The notes under the pieces: generated by a model
Seen by the model: only the letters and a program-made list of their open reading frames with translations
The model's database searches: none
What the model was told of the DNA's origin: nothing
Made by a program: the position numbers and the translations under genes
Origin: Flavobacterium sp. LC2016-01
GTDB taxonomy: Bacteria > Bacteroidota > Bacteroidia > Flavobacteriales > Flavobacteriaceae
Assembly (NCBI RefSeq): GCF_009711135.1
Contig: NZ_WMIC01000009.1
Location: 160,092-224,091, forward strand
DNA length: 64,000 nucleotides
Direction: 5' to 3'
Part shown: positions 18,197-27,471 of the stretch, piece after piece
How the letters are laid out: each line of letters begins with the position of its first letter
Numbering within the stretch: the first letter of the stretch is position 1

Positions 18197-19141
18197 ATGA
18201 ATGAAATGAAATTAGTTACTATTCTCTTAGCAACTTTTAATCGATCACACCTGATTGCTGAGACATTGAATTCAATTGTATCACAAACTTATTCTAATTG
18301 GGAGTGTATTATAATTGATGATAATTCTACTGATTCAACTGAAGAGATTGTAAGCGAGTACATAAAAAAAGACAACAGGTTCAGTTATTATAAGAAAACA
18401 AAGAAATATAAAAAAGGGCTCTCAGGAACTAGAAATTATGGATTAGACATTGCAATTTCTCGAAACGCCGAATTCATTCAGTTTTTTGATGACGATGATT
18501 TAATGTGCCCAAACAATATAGAATCAAAAATTTTATCATTGGCCCCGAAATCCAACGTAAATTTTACCATCAGTAAATTTGAAAAATTTGATCATGATGA
18601 TAGATCTAATGTATCACGACCAATTTTTCAACTTTCACATTCGCACATGGGAGATGCTATATTGGTTGGAGACTTAAAGGTAAATATTCAATGTATTTTG
18701 TGGAGAGCAATATATATTAAAAATTTTCGCTTTGATGAACATTTATTATATGCTGAAGAGTGGGAACTCCTTACAAGGATAGGTTATCTTAACCCAAGTT
18801 ATGATGTTGTAGACGAATACTTATTTAAGTATCGTAAACATAAAAAATCATTAACAATGGGTGATGATTTAGATTTTAGCAGAAGGAAGACATCTGCAAT
18901 AATACGCATAAAAATATATGAATATCTTACCGTAAATCGATTGCATACAAAAAAAAGTATTCTTTTTTTGGCAAAAACATTTATGATTGATTATTATCAA
19001 CCTCATTATTTAAAAGAATTAATTAAATATGTGACTCAAAACGAAGGGTTTTCTATAAAGTTAAAGCTTTATTTAAAATCGACTCTTTATATCTCTAAAG
19101 TTAGCAATAAGATTATAGGTAAATTGTCTACTTGGGTGTAG
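18197..19141 (+). CDS. Family 2 glycosyltransferase (second of three similar copies)
   Basis: A 314-residue GT-A enzyme with ILLATFNRSHLIAETL, SNWECIIIDDNSTDST, SGTRNYGLDI, FFDDDDLMCP and YAEEWELLTRIG. It shares the NWEC..DD.STD block with the 13998 and 19165 genes. The C-terminus is basic and hydrophobic. A 125-base spacer before it holds only an 11-codon frame that I do not consider a gene. Confidence 0.86.
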   Translation: MNEMKLVTILLATFNRSHLIAETLNSIVSQTYSNWECIIIDDNSTDSTEEIVSEYIKKDNRFSYYKKTKKYKKGLSGTRNYGLDIAISRNAEFIQFFDDDDLMCPNNIESKILSLAPKSNVNFTISKFEKFDHDDRSNVSRPIFQLSHSHMGDAILVGDLKVNIQCILWRAIYIKNFRFDEHLLYAEEWELLTRIGYLNPSYDVVDEYLFKYRKHKKSLTMGDDLDFSRRKTSAIIRIKIYEYLTVNRLHTKKSILFLAKTFMIDYYQPHYLKELIKYVTQNEGFSIKLKLYLKSTLYISKVSNKIIGKLSTWV

Positions 19142-19164
19142 TCAATCAAATATTTTAAATTTAA

Positions 19165-20115
19165 ATGAACGAACAATATATAATTAAGGTCTCTATTATT
19201 ATTCCGACTTTTAATAGAATTGATTTTTTAAAAGAAGCTTTGCTTTCAGTCAAAAATCAAACTATTAACAATTGGGAGTGCTTGATAATTGATGATGGTA
19301 GTACTGATCAAACAGATGTTGTCATTCAAACAATAATAAAAGATGATTTCCGATTTAAATATTTCAAAAGACCTGAAAATTATCCGAAAGGAGCAGCAAG
19401 TTGTCGAAATTATGGTTTAGGATTAAGTAAAGGAAAATACATTCAGTGGTTGGATGATGATGATTTGCTTTCAATAAATAAGTTGGAATTGCAAGTGAAG
19501 TTGCTAGACAAGTTAAATGACGAAAAAATATTTGCTAGCTGTGATTGGGATCTGTTTTGGCCACAAAAGATTTTTGAACGAAATAGTGTTTTTGATTCTA
19601 AATCTTACTTGACGGCAAATAACTTTTTCATTGAATTGAGAAAAAAACAAACTTTTATACCCATCCATGCATTCTTAATGCACAGAAATTTGATTAATAT
19701 TTCGGGTAATTGGAATATTGATTTAAAATTGAATGATGATGCAGAGTTTATGACTCGTATTTTGCTTAAAAGTAAAAAGGTGGTAAATACTCATGAGTGT
19801 TTTGTTTTATATCGTAGTTATGAAAGTGAAAGAATTAGTGCTTCCAAAGATGTTCATAGTTTAAAGTCGCTATTGTATAGTTTACAGTTAATGAGTGATC
19901 ATTTAAAATTTAATGACATAGAGTGTGTTTCTTATTTTAAATGGAAGTTGTTTAAAGTGTTTTATAATTATTGGAGATCAAACTCTATCTTATTAAAGGA
20001 GCATTTTTATTTTTTTAAAGAAAATGAAATTAATTTAAGGTTTGCGAGATATTATATGCTGAAATACGCTATCTATAAAAAACTTTATCCTCTGTATAAA
20101 AAATATAAAAAATAG
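19165..20115 (+). CDS. Family 2 glycosyltransferase (third of three similar copies)
   Basis: A 316-residue GT-A enzyme with SIIIPTFNRIDFL, NNWECLIIDDGSTDQTD, GAASCRNYGLGLS, IQWLDDDDLLS and LNDDAEFMTRILL. It follows its near neighbour at 18197 by 23 bases and is closest in pattern to the 13998 gene (PKGxxxCRN, W.D.DDLLS). The tail is rich in Lys and Tyr. Donor and acceptor unknown. Confidence 0.86.
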   Translation: MNEQYIIKVSIIIPTFNRIDFLKEALLSVKNQTINNWECLIIDDGSTDQTDVVIQTIIKDDFRFKYFKRPENYPKGAASCRNYGLGLSKGKYIQWLDDDDLLSINKLELQVKLLDKLNDEKIFASCDWDLFWPQKIFERNSVFDSKSYLTANNFFIELRKKQTFIPIHAFLMHRNLINISGNWNIDLKLNDDAEFMTRILLKSKKVVNTHECFVLYRSYESERISASKDVHSLKSLLYSLQLMSDHLKFNDIECVSYFKWKLFKVFYNYWRSNSILLKEHFYFFKENEINLRFARYYMLKYAIYKKLYPLYKKYKK

Positions 20116-20211
20116 ATTTTTACTCATAAATCTCTTATTTGTAATGCGATATCTTCAGGTATTATCAAGCAAGTAATAGAGTTATTAAATTTTATTAAAT
20201 TTAAAAAAATT

Positions 20212-21309
20212 ATGAAGATCCTCCTTTGTTTTGGAACTCGGCCAGAAGCTATAAAAATGGCGCCACTTTATCACGAACTTCAAAAGAATAATTTTGAAGT
20301 TAAGGTATGTGTTACAGCCCAGCACCGACAAATGTTAGATTAGGTTTTGAATTTCTTTGAAATTATTCCAGATTATGATCTTGATTTAATGTAACCAAAT
20401 CAAAGTTTAAATGAGTTAAGCTCTAAAATACTCTTAAAAATAAATGAGGTATTAATAAAAGAAAAACCAGATTTAGTTTTGATTCATGGTGATACAACAA
20501 CATCCTGTATGGTAGCGTTAGCAAGTTTCGATTTGGGAATAAAAACGGGACATATCGAAGCTGGATTGAGAATCTATAATAAAAACGCACTATTTCCTGA
20601 AGAGATAAATCGTCAAATCACGAGTAGAATGGACGACATATATTTTACGCCAACACTTCAAGCAACGCAAAATTTGTTGCAAGAAGGTTTTTCTTCTGAC
20701 AGAATTATTGAAACTAGTAACACTGTCGTGGATGCTTTATTATGGACAATTAATAAAATAGAATCAGACGATTATAAACATTCTGAGATAGAAACATTAA
20801 AAAAAATAATTTCAAGAGATAAAAAAAATATATTAGTAACAGGTCATCGTAGAGAAAATTTTGTCATAGGTATGAGAAATATTTGTGAAGCGTTGTTAAC
20901 TATTTCGAAACGTGAAGATGTTATAATAGTTTATCCAGTGCATTTAAATCCAAATATCAAAGATGTTGTTAATCAATTATTATCTGTTAAAGATAATATT
21001 TTACTTACTAATCCTGTATCTTATTCAGCTTTTGTATGGTTAATGCAACAATCTTTTTTGATTGTTACTGATTCAGGTGGAATTCAAGAAGAAGCCCCTT
21101 CGTTAGGGAAACCAGTCATAGTTACTAGAACAGTTTCAGAAAGATCCGAAGGAATTGCGGCTGGATTTTCTGCACTAACAGGAACTGATGAGGTTAAAAT
21201 TGTAAAAGCCATTCAAGATATTTTGGATAAGTTTGACGGTTTCAATAATATCATGAACCCTTACGGAAATGGAGATGCTTCAAAAAAAAAATCTAAATTA
21301 TTTGCTTAA
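20212..21309 (+). pseudogene. wecB: Broken UDP-N-acetylglucosamine 2-epimerase gene (wecB)
   Basis: One continuous frame from ATG 20212 encodes a non-hydrolysing UDP-GlcNAc 2-epimerase (MKILLCFGTRPEAIKMAPL at the start, HGDTTT, PFEE-type block, SDSGGIQEEAPSLG-like region TDSGGIQEEAPS, RTVSERSEG). It is interrupted by TAG at 20341 (codon 44) and TAA at 20392 (codon 61); family context (MLD-stop-VLNFFEI and DLM-stop-PNQSLNE) suggests both were Gln codons, each one C-to-T change away. Further wear: AGLRIYNKNALFPEE where AGLRTYNKNAPFPEE is usual, GHRRENFVIG where GHRRENFGDG is usual, and a run of ten A at 21282-21291 before an abnormal C-terminus. The remaining 276-codon frame from a TTG at 20479 lacks the nucleotide-binding N-terminus and is probably not functional. 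Confidence 0.92.
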
Positions 21310-21321
21310 AATAGAAGTGAA

Positions 21322-22575
21322 ATGAAAATACTTGTTGTAGTTGAGTCTATTAACATTGAGGATAGCAGTGGGTCAAAGGCAAATGTTGCTTTAATTAATA
21401 ATTTAAATAAAGCTGGTTTTGAAGTTTTGGCATATCATTACACTTTAAAAGATATTAAATTAGAAGGTATTAAAACCTATGCAATTCCTGAAATCAAAAT
21501 TAGTGGCTTATTTTTTTTAAGCAGACTACAGCGCGTTATAAGTAGGAATTTAAAAGTGAATATGGCATCTTTTTTAGAAAAATTATTTGGTTTTTCTTTT
21601 ACTTTTTTTAATGATACTAATAGTATTAGACAAGCTATTGAAAAAAATAAATTCCAGCCAGATTTAGTTTTGACATTAAGCAAAGGAGCGAGTTTTCGTC
21701 CACATTATGCAATGTTAAAAATTCCCGATTTACATAACAAATGGATCGCGTATGTTCATGATCCATATCCTTTTCATTTTTATCCCAGACCTTATACTTG
21801 GGTCGAACCTAATTATAAAGCTAAAGAAAATTTCTTTTTAGAAGTTTCAAAAAAAGCTAAATTTAGTGCATTCCCTAGCCAATTGTTGTTAGAATGGATG
21901 GGAAGTTATTTCCCTGACTTTATGAAGACAGGTATAGTAATACCACACCAAAATTCTAAGGATATTTCACAAAATTTAGATCAAAACACTAATTTGCTAA
22001 GCTATTTTGATAAAACAAAGTTTAATTTGCTTCATGCAGGAAATCTTATGAAGCAACGTTCGCCAGAAGGTTTAATAAAGGGCTTTAAATTGTTTTTGGA
22101 AAAAAATTCTGACGCAAAAAAAGAAGCAAGACTTCTCTTGTTAGGAAATGCTTCTTATCATACAGAAATGTTAAACGATTATAAAAAAAACAGTCCTGAA
22201 ATTTTCATTCATAATGGTAATAAACCTTTTGATGAGGTTTATTATTTGCAAAAAAATGTTTCTGTTAATATAATTCTTGAAGCAAAAGGAGAAATTAGTC
22301 CTTTTCTTCCAGCTAAGTTTCCACATTGTGTAGAAGCAAACAAAGCTATTCTTTCTTTAGCGCCATATTATAGTGAAACAAGAAGATTACTTGGTGAGGA
22401 TTATGAATATTGGTCAGAGGTAGATGATGTAAAAAGAATTGCATTTTTGATAGAGAAGCTGTATCTATTATGGAAACAAAACCCCAATGAATTAAATTTA
22501 AACAGAAAAGACCTTGAGGAATACGTGTCTGTATCCTATTTAACAGATACACTAAAAGATTTAAAAAGTGTTTAA
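21322..22575 (+). CDS. Putative GT-B glycosyltransferase
   Basis: A 417-residue protein shaped like a family 4 glycosyltransferase: MKILVVVESINIEDSSGSK at the N-terminus, WIAYVHDPYPFHFYPRPY in the acceptor half, then FNLLHAGNLMKQRSPEGLI, LLLLGNASYHTEML and FPHCVEANKAILSLAPYYSE. The usual EX7E is degenerate. It begins 12 bases after the broken wecB. Similar proteins occur in Bacteroidota polysaccharide loci, but the donor is not known. Confidence 0.72.
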   Translation: MKILVVVESINIEDSSGSKANVALINNLNKAGFEVLAYHYTLKDIKLEGIKTYAIPEIKISGLFFLSRLQRVISRNLKVNMASFLEKLFGFSFTFFNDTNSIRQAIEKNKFQPDLVLTLSKGASFRPHYAMLKIPDLHNKWIAYVHDPYPFHFYPRPYTWVEPNYKAKENFFLEVSKKAKFSAFPSQLLLEWMGSYFPDFMKTGIVIPHQNSKDISQNLDQNTNLLSYFDKTKFNLLHAGNLMKQRSPEGLIKGFKLFLEKNSDAKKEARLLLLGNASYHTEMLNDYKKNSPEIFIHNGNKPFDEVYYLQKNVSVNIILEAKGEISPFLPAKFPHCVEANKAILSLAPYYSETRRLLGEDYEYWSEVDDVKRIAFLIEKLYLLWKQNPNELNLNRKDLEEYVSVSYLTDTLKDLKSV

Positions 22576-22597
22576 AAAAAACAACAAATAATTAAAA

Positions 22598-23482
22598 ATG
22601 AGAGCCTCAATACTGATTGTATCAAAAAATCGGAAACAAGATTTATTCAAAACATTAAATATTTTAGAATCTTTAATAGATAAATCTGAAGTAGAAGTTT
22701 TAGTTTTTTTGGATGGCTGTACTGATGAATCTGAGAGCCTTAAAAATGAATTTATTTGGGTAAAATGGTTTATTTCCATGAATTCAATTGGAGCTTCAGG
22801 TGCGAGACATCAAATTTACCCGTTAGCAAATTCGGAAATTCTCATTGGTTTAGATGATGATGCACATCCGTTAAGTATTGATTTTTTGGATCAAATCGAA
22901 AATCTGTTTCAAAAAAGCACCAATGTTGGAATTTTAGCTTTTGAAGAAATAAAAGGAGTTTTTCAATCTGATCAAGAAGCTATAAGACAAGCAGAAACAG
23001 AAAAGAAAGAGTATTTGACGTCTGAATTTATTGGTTGCGGTTTCGCAATTCGAAAATCAGTTTATAATCTTACGAATGGTTTTCCTGTATGGATTGATAT
23101 TTATGGAGAGGAATCTTGTTTGTCTATTGAAGTTATATCAAAAGGCTACGATATTTTATATACAAATCAAGTAAAAATTAATCATCGAGTAAACAAAGAA
23201 CAAAGGAAATTAAATAAACAGAATTATTTTAGATTTGGAAAACAATTGAAAAATTCAACTTTTTATTTTTTGGTATATTATCCATTTCCTTTAATTAATA
23301 TTTTAAAATTATATTGGCATAATTTTAAAAAATATGCCTTAACCGACTGGGAATGCTGTAAAATATATTTTAAAACGTTATTTATTGTAATGATTAATAT
23401 TCCTAAAATTTTAAGTTATAGAAACGCAATTGATAAAACGGTAATTTTAAAAATGCGAGGTTTGTCTCGTTTAAAATTTTAA
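22598..23482 (+). CDS. Family 2 glycosyltransferase
   Basis: A 294-residue GT-A enzyme with SILIVSKNRKQDLFKTL, VFLDGCTDESE, SGARHQIYPLA and IGLDDDAHPL as nucleotide and metal motifs, and YGEESCLSIEVIS for the catalytic acid region. It lies 22 bases after the previous gene and 29 before neuB, so it may act with the sialic-acid-type donor made by the next genes; that link is by position only. Confidence 0.85.
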   Translation: MRASILIVSKNRKQDLFKTLNILESLIDKSEVEVLVFLDGCTDESESLKNEFIWVKWFISMNSIGASGARHQIYPLANSEILIGLDDDAHPLSIDFLDQIENLFQKSTNVGILAFEEIKGVFQSDQEAIRQAETEKKEYLTSEFIGCGFAIRKSVYNLTNGFPVWIDIYGEESCLSIEVISKGYDILYTNQVKINHRVNKEQRKLNKQNYFRFGKQLKNSTFYFLVYYPFPLINILKLYWHNFKKYALTDWECCKIYFKTLFIVMINIPKILSYRNAIDKTVILKMRGLSRLKF

Positions 23483-23511
23483 GACTTAAAATTAAAAAAA
23501 GAAATTGTAAT

Positions 23512-24528
23512 ATGCTGTCAAAAAAATCATCCCCTTATATTATTGCAGAAATTGGCCAGGCGCACGATGGCAGTTTAGGAATTTTACACTCTTATATTGA
23601 TGCTGCTGCTCAAGCTGGTGTTGATGCTATTAAATTTCAAATGCATATTGCTGAAGCTGAGAGCAGTGAACATGAACCATTCCGAGTTCAGTTTTCATTA
23701 GAAGATAAAACACGCTTTGATTATTGGAAACGAATGGGTTTTTCTTTAGATCAATGGAAAGAAGTTAAAAAGCATTGTGATGAAGTTGGATTAGATTTTA
23801 TTTGTTCTCCATTTAGCAATTTTGCAGTAGATTGGCTGGAAGAAATAGGTGTAGAATGTTACAAAATTGGCTCAGGCGAAGTAAATAATTTCTTGATATT
23901 AGAAAAAATAGCCCAAACAGGCAAGCCAGTAATTTTGTCTTCAGGTATGAGTTCGTATGTTGAATTAGATGATACAGTTGCTTTTTTGAAAGAAAGAAAT
24001 GTCAATTTTGCAATTTTGCAATGTACTACTGCATATCCAACTCAGCCAGAACAATATGGTCTAAATGTTATTCAGGAATTGAAAAATCGATATAATGTAC
24101 CAGTTGGTTTCTCGGATCATTCTGCAAAAATAGAAACTTGTATAGCTGCAACTGCTTTAGGAGCAAATATTTTAGAATTTCACATTGTTTTTGACAGACA
24201 AATGTTTGGTCCGGATTCAAAGTCTTCATTGACAATTTCTGAGACTGCAGATTTGGTTATTGCTGTTCGAAATATAGCAACTTCTTTATCAAATGATATT
24301 GATAAAAATGATAATGAAGCTTTTTCTTCGCTGAAGCAAATCTTTGAAAAATCATTGGCTGTCAATAAAGATCTACCTAAAAATCATATTCTCACATTTG
24401 AAGATTTGGAAGCTAAGAAACCGAAAGGATTCGGAATAGACGCTTCTCAATTTCAAAAAATCATTGGCAAAAAATTGAATAAAGAATTAAAACAATGGGA
24501 TTTTTTGAATGAGACAGATTTGTTATAA
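23512..24528 (+). CDS. neuB: N-acetylneuraminate (or legionaminate-type) synthase NeuB
   Basis: A 338-residue synthase condensing PEP with ManNAc or a related sugar. IIAEIGQAHDGSLG at the N-terminus, GVDAIKFQMHIAEAES, YKIGSGEVNNFLILEKIA, VILSSGMSSYVELDDTV, LQCTTAYPTQPE and VGFSDHSAKIE follow the family order, and a C-terminal SAF domain starts near residue 285. The neuC and neuA genes follow, giving a full set from UDP-HexNAc to CMP-nonulosonate. Neu5Ac, legionaminic and pseudaminic acid synthases look alike at this level, so the product is not fixed. It is clearly different from the synthase at 5461. Confidence 0.9.
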   Translation: MLSKKSSPYIIAEIGQAHDGSLGILHSYIDAAAQAGVDAIKFQMHIAEAESSEHEPFRVQFSLEDKTRFDYWKRMGFSLDQWKEVKKHCDEVGLDFICSPFSNFAVDWLEEIGVECYKIGSGEVNNFLILEKIAQTGKPVILSSGMSSYVELDDTVAFLKERNVNFAILQCTTAYPTQPEQYGLNVIQELKNRYNVPVGFSDHSAKIETCIAATALGANILEFHIVFDRQMFGPDSKSSLTISETADLVIAVRNIATSLSNDIDKNDNEAFSSLKQIFEKSLAVNKDLPKNHILTFEDLEAKKPKGFGIDASQFQKIIGKKLNKELKQWDFLNETDLL

Positions 24529-24627
24529 GTAAAAAAAAAACGACTTTTTTCGCGTAATAAATTTGATAAAAAATAACGTTTTTCTTTTCCTCTTTTTTAT
24601 CTACTTTAGCCCCTTAATAAATTAAAA

Positions 24628-25785
24628 ATGCCAAAAAGAAAAATAGCTGTTGTTATTACAGCACGTCCTTCTTACAGTCGTGTAAAAACAGTATTGTCTG
24701 CTATCGAGAAGCACCCGGATTTAGAGTTGCTTTTGGTTGTAGCAGCTTCAGCCTTATTAGATCGATATGGGTCTGCTGTAAATTTTATCGAGAAAGACGG
24801 TTTCAGCATTGCAGCCAAGGTTTTTAATGTACTAGAAGGAGAGAATCTGACCGCCGCTGCAAAAACTACCGGAATTGGGATTTTAGAATTATCTACTGTT
24901 TTTGATAATTTAAAACCAGATATTGTGGTAACTGTAGCTGATCGATTTGAAACAATGGCAACTGCTATTGCGGCTTCTTACATGAACATTCCTTTGGCGC
25001 ACATACAAGGTGGCGAAGTCACTGGAAATATTGACGAAAAAGTACGCCACGCAATCACAAAATTATCAGATTATCATTTTGTAGCCTCAGAGAGTGCAAA
25101 AGATAGAGTTATAAAATTAGGAGAAGATCCTGCGATGGTTTTTAATACAGGCTGTCCTTCCATTGATTTAGCAGAAGAAATTATTGAAAGCGAAAAACTT
25201 CCGTTTGATCCTTATCAAAAATATGGAGGGGTGGGGGCAACACCGGATTTATCTAATGGATATTTGGTAGTAATGCAACATCCTGTTACCACAGAATATA
25301 AAGATTCTAGAAAGCATATTGAAGCTACTCTTGAAGCTATTTATAAAATTAATAAACCGACGCTTTGGTTTTGGCCAAATGTAGATGCAGGAGCTGACGG
25401 AACTTCAACAGGAATACGTGCTTTTAGAGAACAGCACCAGTTGCCCAATGTTCACTTTTTTAAGAATATGGAAGGGAAAGATTTCCTGGAATTGTTAAAG
25501 CATAGTGATTGTTTGATAGGAAACTCTAGTGTTGGTATTCGTGAATGTGCCTTTTTAGGAGTTCCAGTAATTAATATTGGTTCTCGTCAAAATAGAAGAG
25601 ACCGTGGAGGAAATAGTGTAGATGTTGACTATTTGCAAGACGAGATAGAAGCGGCCATTATCGCTTCTGTTCAAAAAGGGAAAACCGTTTCTTCGTCAAT
25701 TTATGGTATTGGAAAAGCAGGTGAGCAGATAGCTGAATTGTTGTCTGAATTGCCTTTGCAATTTCATAAAACAATAATGTATTAA
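24628..25785 (+). CDS. neuC: Hydrolysing UDP-N-acetylglucosamine 2-epimerase NeuC
   Basis: A 385-residue GT-B-like epimerase that would release ManNAc (or a relative) from a UDP-sugar. ITARPSYSRVKTVL at the N-terminus, HIQGGEVTGNIDEKVRHAI, FNTGCPSID, GNSSVGIRECAFLGVPVINI and SRQNRRDRGGNSVDV are the marks of the hydrolysing NeuC/LegG group rather than WecB. It has a 99-base leader containing a weak -7 match (TACTTTAG at 24602), and its base composition looks less AT-rich than the genes before it. It ends on the first base of neuA. Confidence 0.9.
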   Translation: MPKRKIAVVITARPSYSRVKTVLSAIEKHPDLELLLVVAASALLDRYGSAVNFIEKDGFSIAAKVFNVLEGENLTAAAKTTGIGILELSTVFDNLKPDIVVTVADRFETMATAIAASYMNIPLAHIQGGEVTGNIDEKVRHAITKLSDYHFVASESAKDRVIKLGEDPAMVFNTGCPSIDLAEEIIESEKLPFDPYQKYGGVGATPDLSNGYLVVMQHPVTTEYKDSRKHIEATLEAIYKINKPTLWFWPNVDAGADGTSTGIRAFREQHQLPNVHFFKNMEGKDFLELLKHSDCLIGNSSVGIRECAFLGVPVINIGSRQNRRDRGGNSVDVDYLQDEIEAAIIASVQKGKTVSSSIYGIGKAGEQIAELLSELPLQFHKTIMY

Positions 25786-26483
25786 TGAAAATTCTTGCTA
25801 TTATCCCAGCTCGAGGAGGCTCAAAGGGCGTGCCAGGAAAGAATATAAAACTTTTAGGAGATAAACCGCTTATTGTACATGCCATTGATTGCGCAAAGGA
25901 GTCAAAAATGATTTCGAGCATTGTGGTTACAACTGATAGTGTTGAAATTATAAATGTTGTTGAAAAAGAAAATATCAGCATCATAACGCGACCAGATAAT
26001 CTTGCAAAAGATGACAGTCCTGTTGTGAATGCAGTTAAACATGCACTTGACGTTTTAAAAACTGATTTCGATTTGCTAGTTTTGCTGCAGCCAACGGCAC
26101 CTCTTCGTTCAGGACAACAATTGGATGAAATAATTGATATGTTTAAAAAAGACGCAGCATTAGAAGGAGTTATTAGTGTTGTGCCTATGGACGATATTCA
26201 CCCAGCCCGAATGTATAATCTTGATGACCATAATAATTTGATTCCTTATATTGATTCCGGTGAAAGTTTAAGAAGACAGGATCTGGCACCGGTTTATTAT
26301 AGAAATGGCTGTTTTTATGTGATTACGCAAAAAGCTTTTCTAGAACAAAACACCTTAATGCCTCAATATAAAAAGCCTTATGTGATGGATCCAAATTGGC
26401 TCGTAAATATTGATAATAAAAGGGATTTTGCACTCGCAACTTTATTATATGATGATTGGAAAGATGAAAATAGCAATAACTGA
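25785..26483 (+). CDS. neuA: CMP-N-acetylneuraminate cytidylyltransferase NeuA
   Basis: A 232-residue CMP-sugar synthetase. The nucleotide-binding motif is IIPARGGSKGVPGKNIKLL near residue 6, then VVTTDS, LLQPTAPLRSG and RRQDLAPVYYRNGCFYVI, which bind CTP and the sugar acid. The ATG shares one base with the neuC stop (TAATG), so translation is coupled. It completes the second nonulosonate route of the window. Confidence 0.92.
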   Translation: MKILAIIPARGGSKGVPGKNIKLLGDKPLIVHAIDCAKESKMISSIVVTTDSVEIINVVEKENISIITRPDNLAKDDSPVVNAVKHALDVLKTDFDLLVLLQPTAPLRSGQQLDEIIDMFKKDAALEGVISVVPMDDIHPARMYNLDDHNNLIPYIDSGESLRRQDLAPVYYRNGCFYVITQKAFLEQNTLMPQYKKPYVMDPNWLVNIDNKRDFALATLLYDDWKDENSNN

Positions 26484-27393
26484 ATCCGAGCATTTTAGCC
26501 CAAAGGGACTAGAGAAACTTTCAGAAATTGGCAGTGTGAAGCTGTTAGATTGTAAAAGTGAACAACAACTAATATCAGAATGTATTGATGCTTCTGTAAT
26601 TTTTATTAGATTAAAATTTAAGATTAGCAGTTCTATAATAGATCAGTTGCCAAATTTAAAATATATTCTTTCGGCTACGACCGGAACAGATCATATTGAT
26701 GAAGACTATTTTGCCTCAAAAGGAGGAAGAATAGTTACCTTAAAAGGAGAAACTGAGTTTTTAGAAAGTATTCCTTCTACGGCAGAACATACTTGGGCTT
26801 TAATTCTATCCTTAATCAAAAAAGTGCCTTTCGCCTTTGATGATGTAAAATTAGGAAATTGGAATAGGGATGGGTTTAAAAATAACAATCTAAAAGGCAA
26901 AAATATTGCGGTTTTAGGAATGGGAAGAGTTGGTAAGCAAGTAGCCCATATTGCATCAGCTTTTGGTATGAAGATAGGATTTTACGATGTGCTTTCTTTT
27001 GAATCTATTTATGAAAGATTTGAAACTCCAGAAGCTTTATTTTCTTGGGCTGATATTGTTACTATACATATTCCGTACACAACAGAAAATGATGGGTTTA
27101 TCAACGAGAATCTTCTTGATTGTTTAAAAAAAGAAGCTTGTGTTATCAATACATCTAGGGGAAGAGTTTGGAATGAAAATGTAATTGCTAAGAAATTAGA
27201 AAACGGTCTAATTAAAGGGATAGCGACTGATGTTTTGTGTAATGAGTTTCATCGTGAAGATGAAAAGAATGAGTTGGTTACTTTGGCAAAAAAAGGACTT
27301 GATATTGTCATTACTCCTCATATTGCCGGAGCAACGTTTGAATCTATGGCAATGACAGAGGAATTTATTGTAGAAAAATTTTTAAAAAAATAG
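26464..27393 (+). CDS. D-isomer-specific 2-hydroxyacid dehydrogenase family protein
   Basis: A 309-residue NAD-dependent dehydrogenase from ATG 26464, which overlaps neuA by 20 bases; an 18-residue extension back to 26410 lies inside neuA and does not look like the family. The NAD site is AVLGMGRVGKQVA, with the catalytic Arg in NTSRGRVWNE and the catalytic His in ITPHIAGATFESM. Its neighbours are sugar enzymes, so it may oxidise or reduce a sugar acid or supply a precursor for a side group. The substrate cannot be told. Confidence 0.83.
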   Translation: MKIAITESEHFSPKGLEKLSEIGSVKLLDCKSEQQLISECIDASVIFIRLKFKISSSIIDQLPNLKYILSATTGTDHIDEDYFASKGGRIVTLKGETEFLESIPSTAEHTWALILSLIKKVPFAFDDVKLGNWNRDGFKNNNLKGKNIAVLGMGRVGKQVAHIASAFGMKIGFYDVLSFESIYERFETPEALFSWADIVTIHIPYTTENDGFINENLLDCLKKEACVINTSRGRVWNENVIAKKLENGLIKGIATDVLCNEFHREDEKNELVTLAKKGLDIVITPHIAGATFESMAMTEEFIVEKFLKK

Positions 27394-27471
27394 TTTAATA
27401 CTTGAAATAGTATAGCACTATAAATAAAAATAGTAGGTTGTAATATATAAATTTAATTGAAAAAAAAGAAA

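Noticed and set aside
20479..21309. A separate 276-residue epimerase gene starting at a TTG
   Set aside because: The upstream 89 codons are in the same frame and clearly the missing N-terminus of WecB, interrupted by stops. A protein lacking it would have no nucleotide-binding half.
24529..24600. A possible terminator between neuB and neuC
   Set aside because: The A-runs and T-runs do not form a stable GC-containing stem, and the genes belong to one pathway.
26410..26463. Longer N-terminus for the hydroxyacid dehydrogenase
   Set aside because: The 18 added residues lie within neuA in another frame and do not match the family; ATG 26464 gives the expected start.
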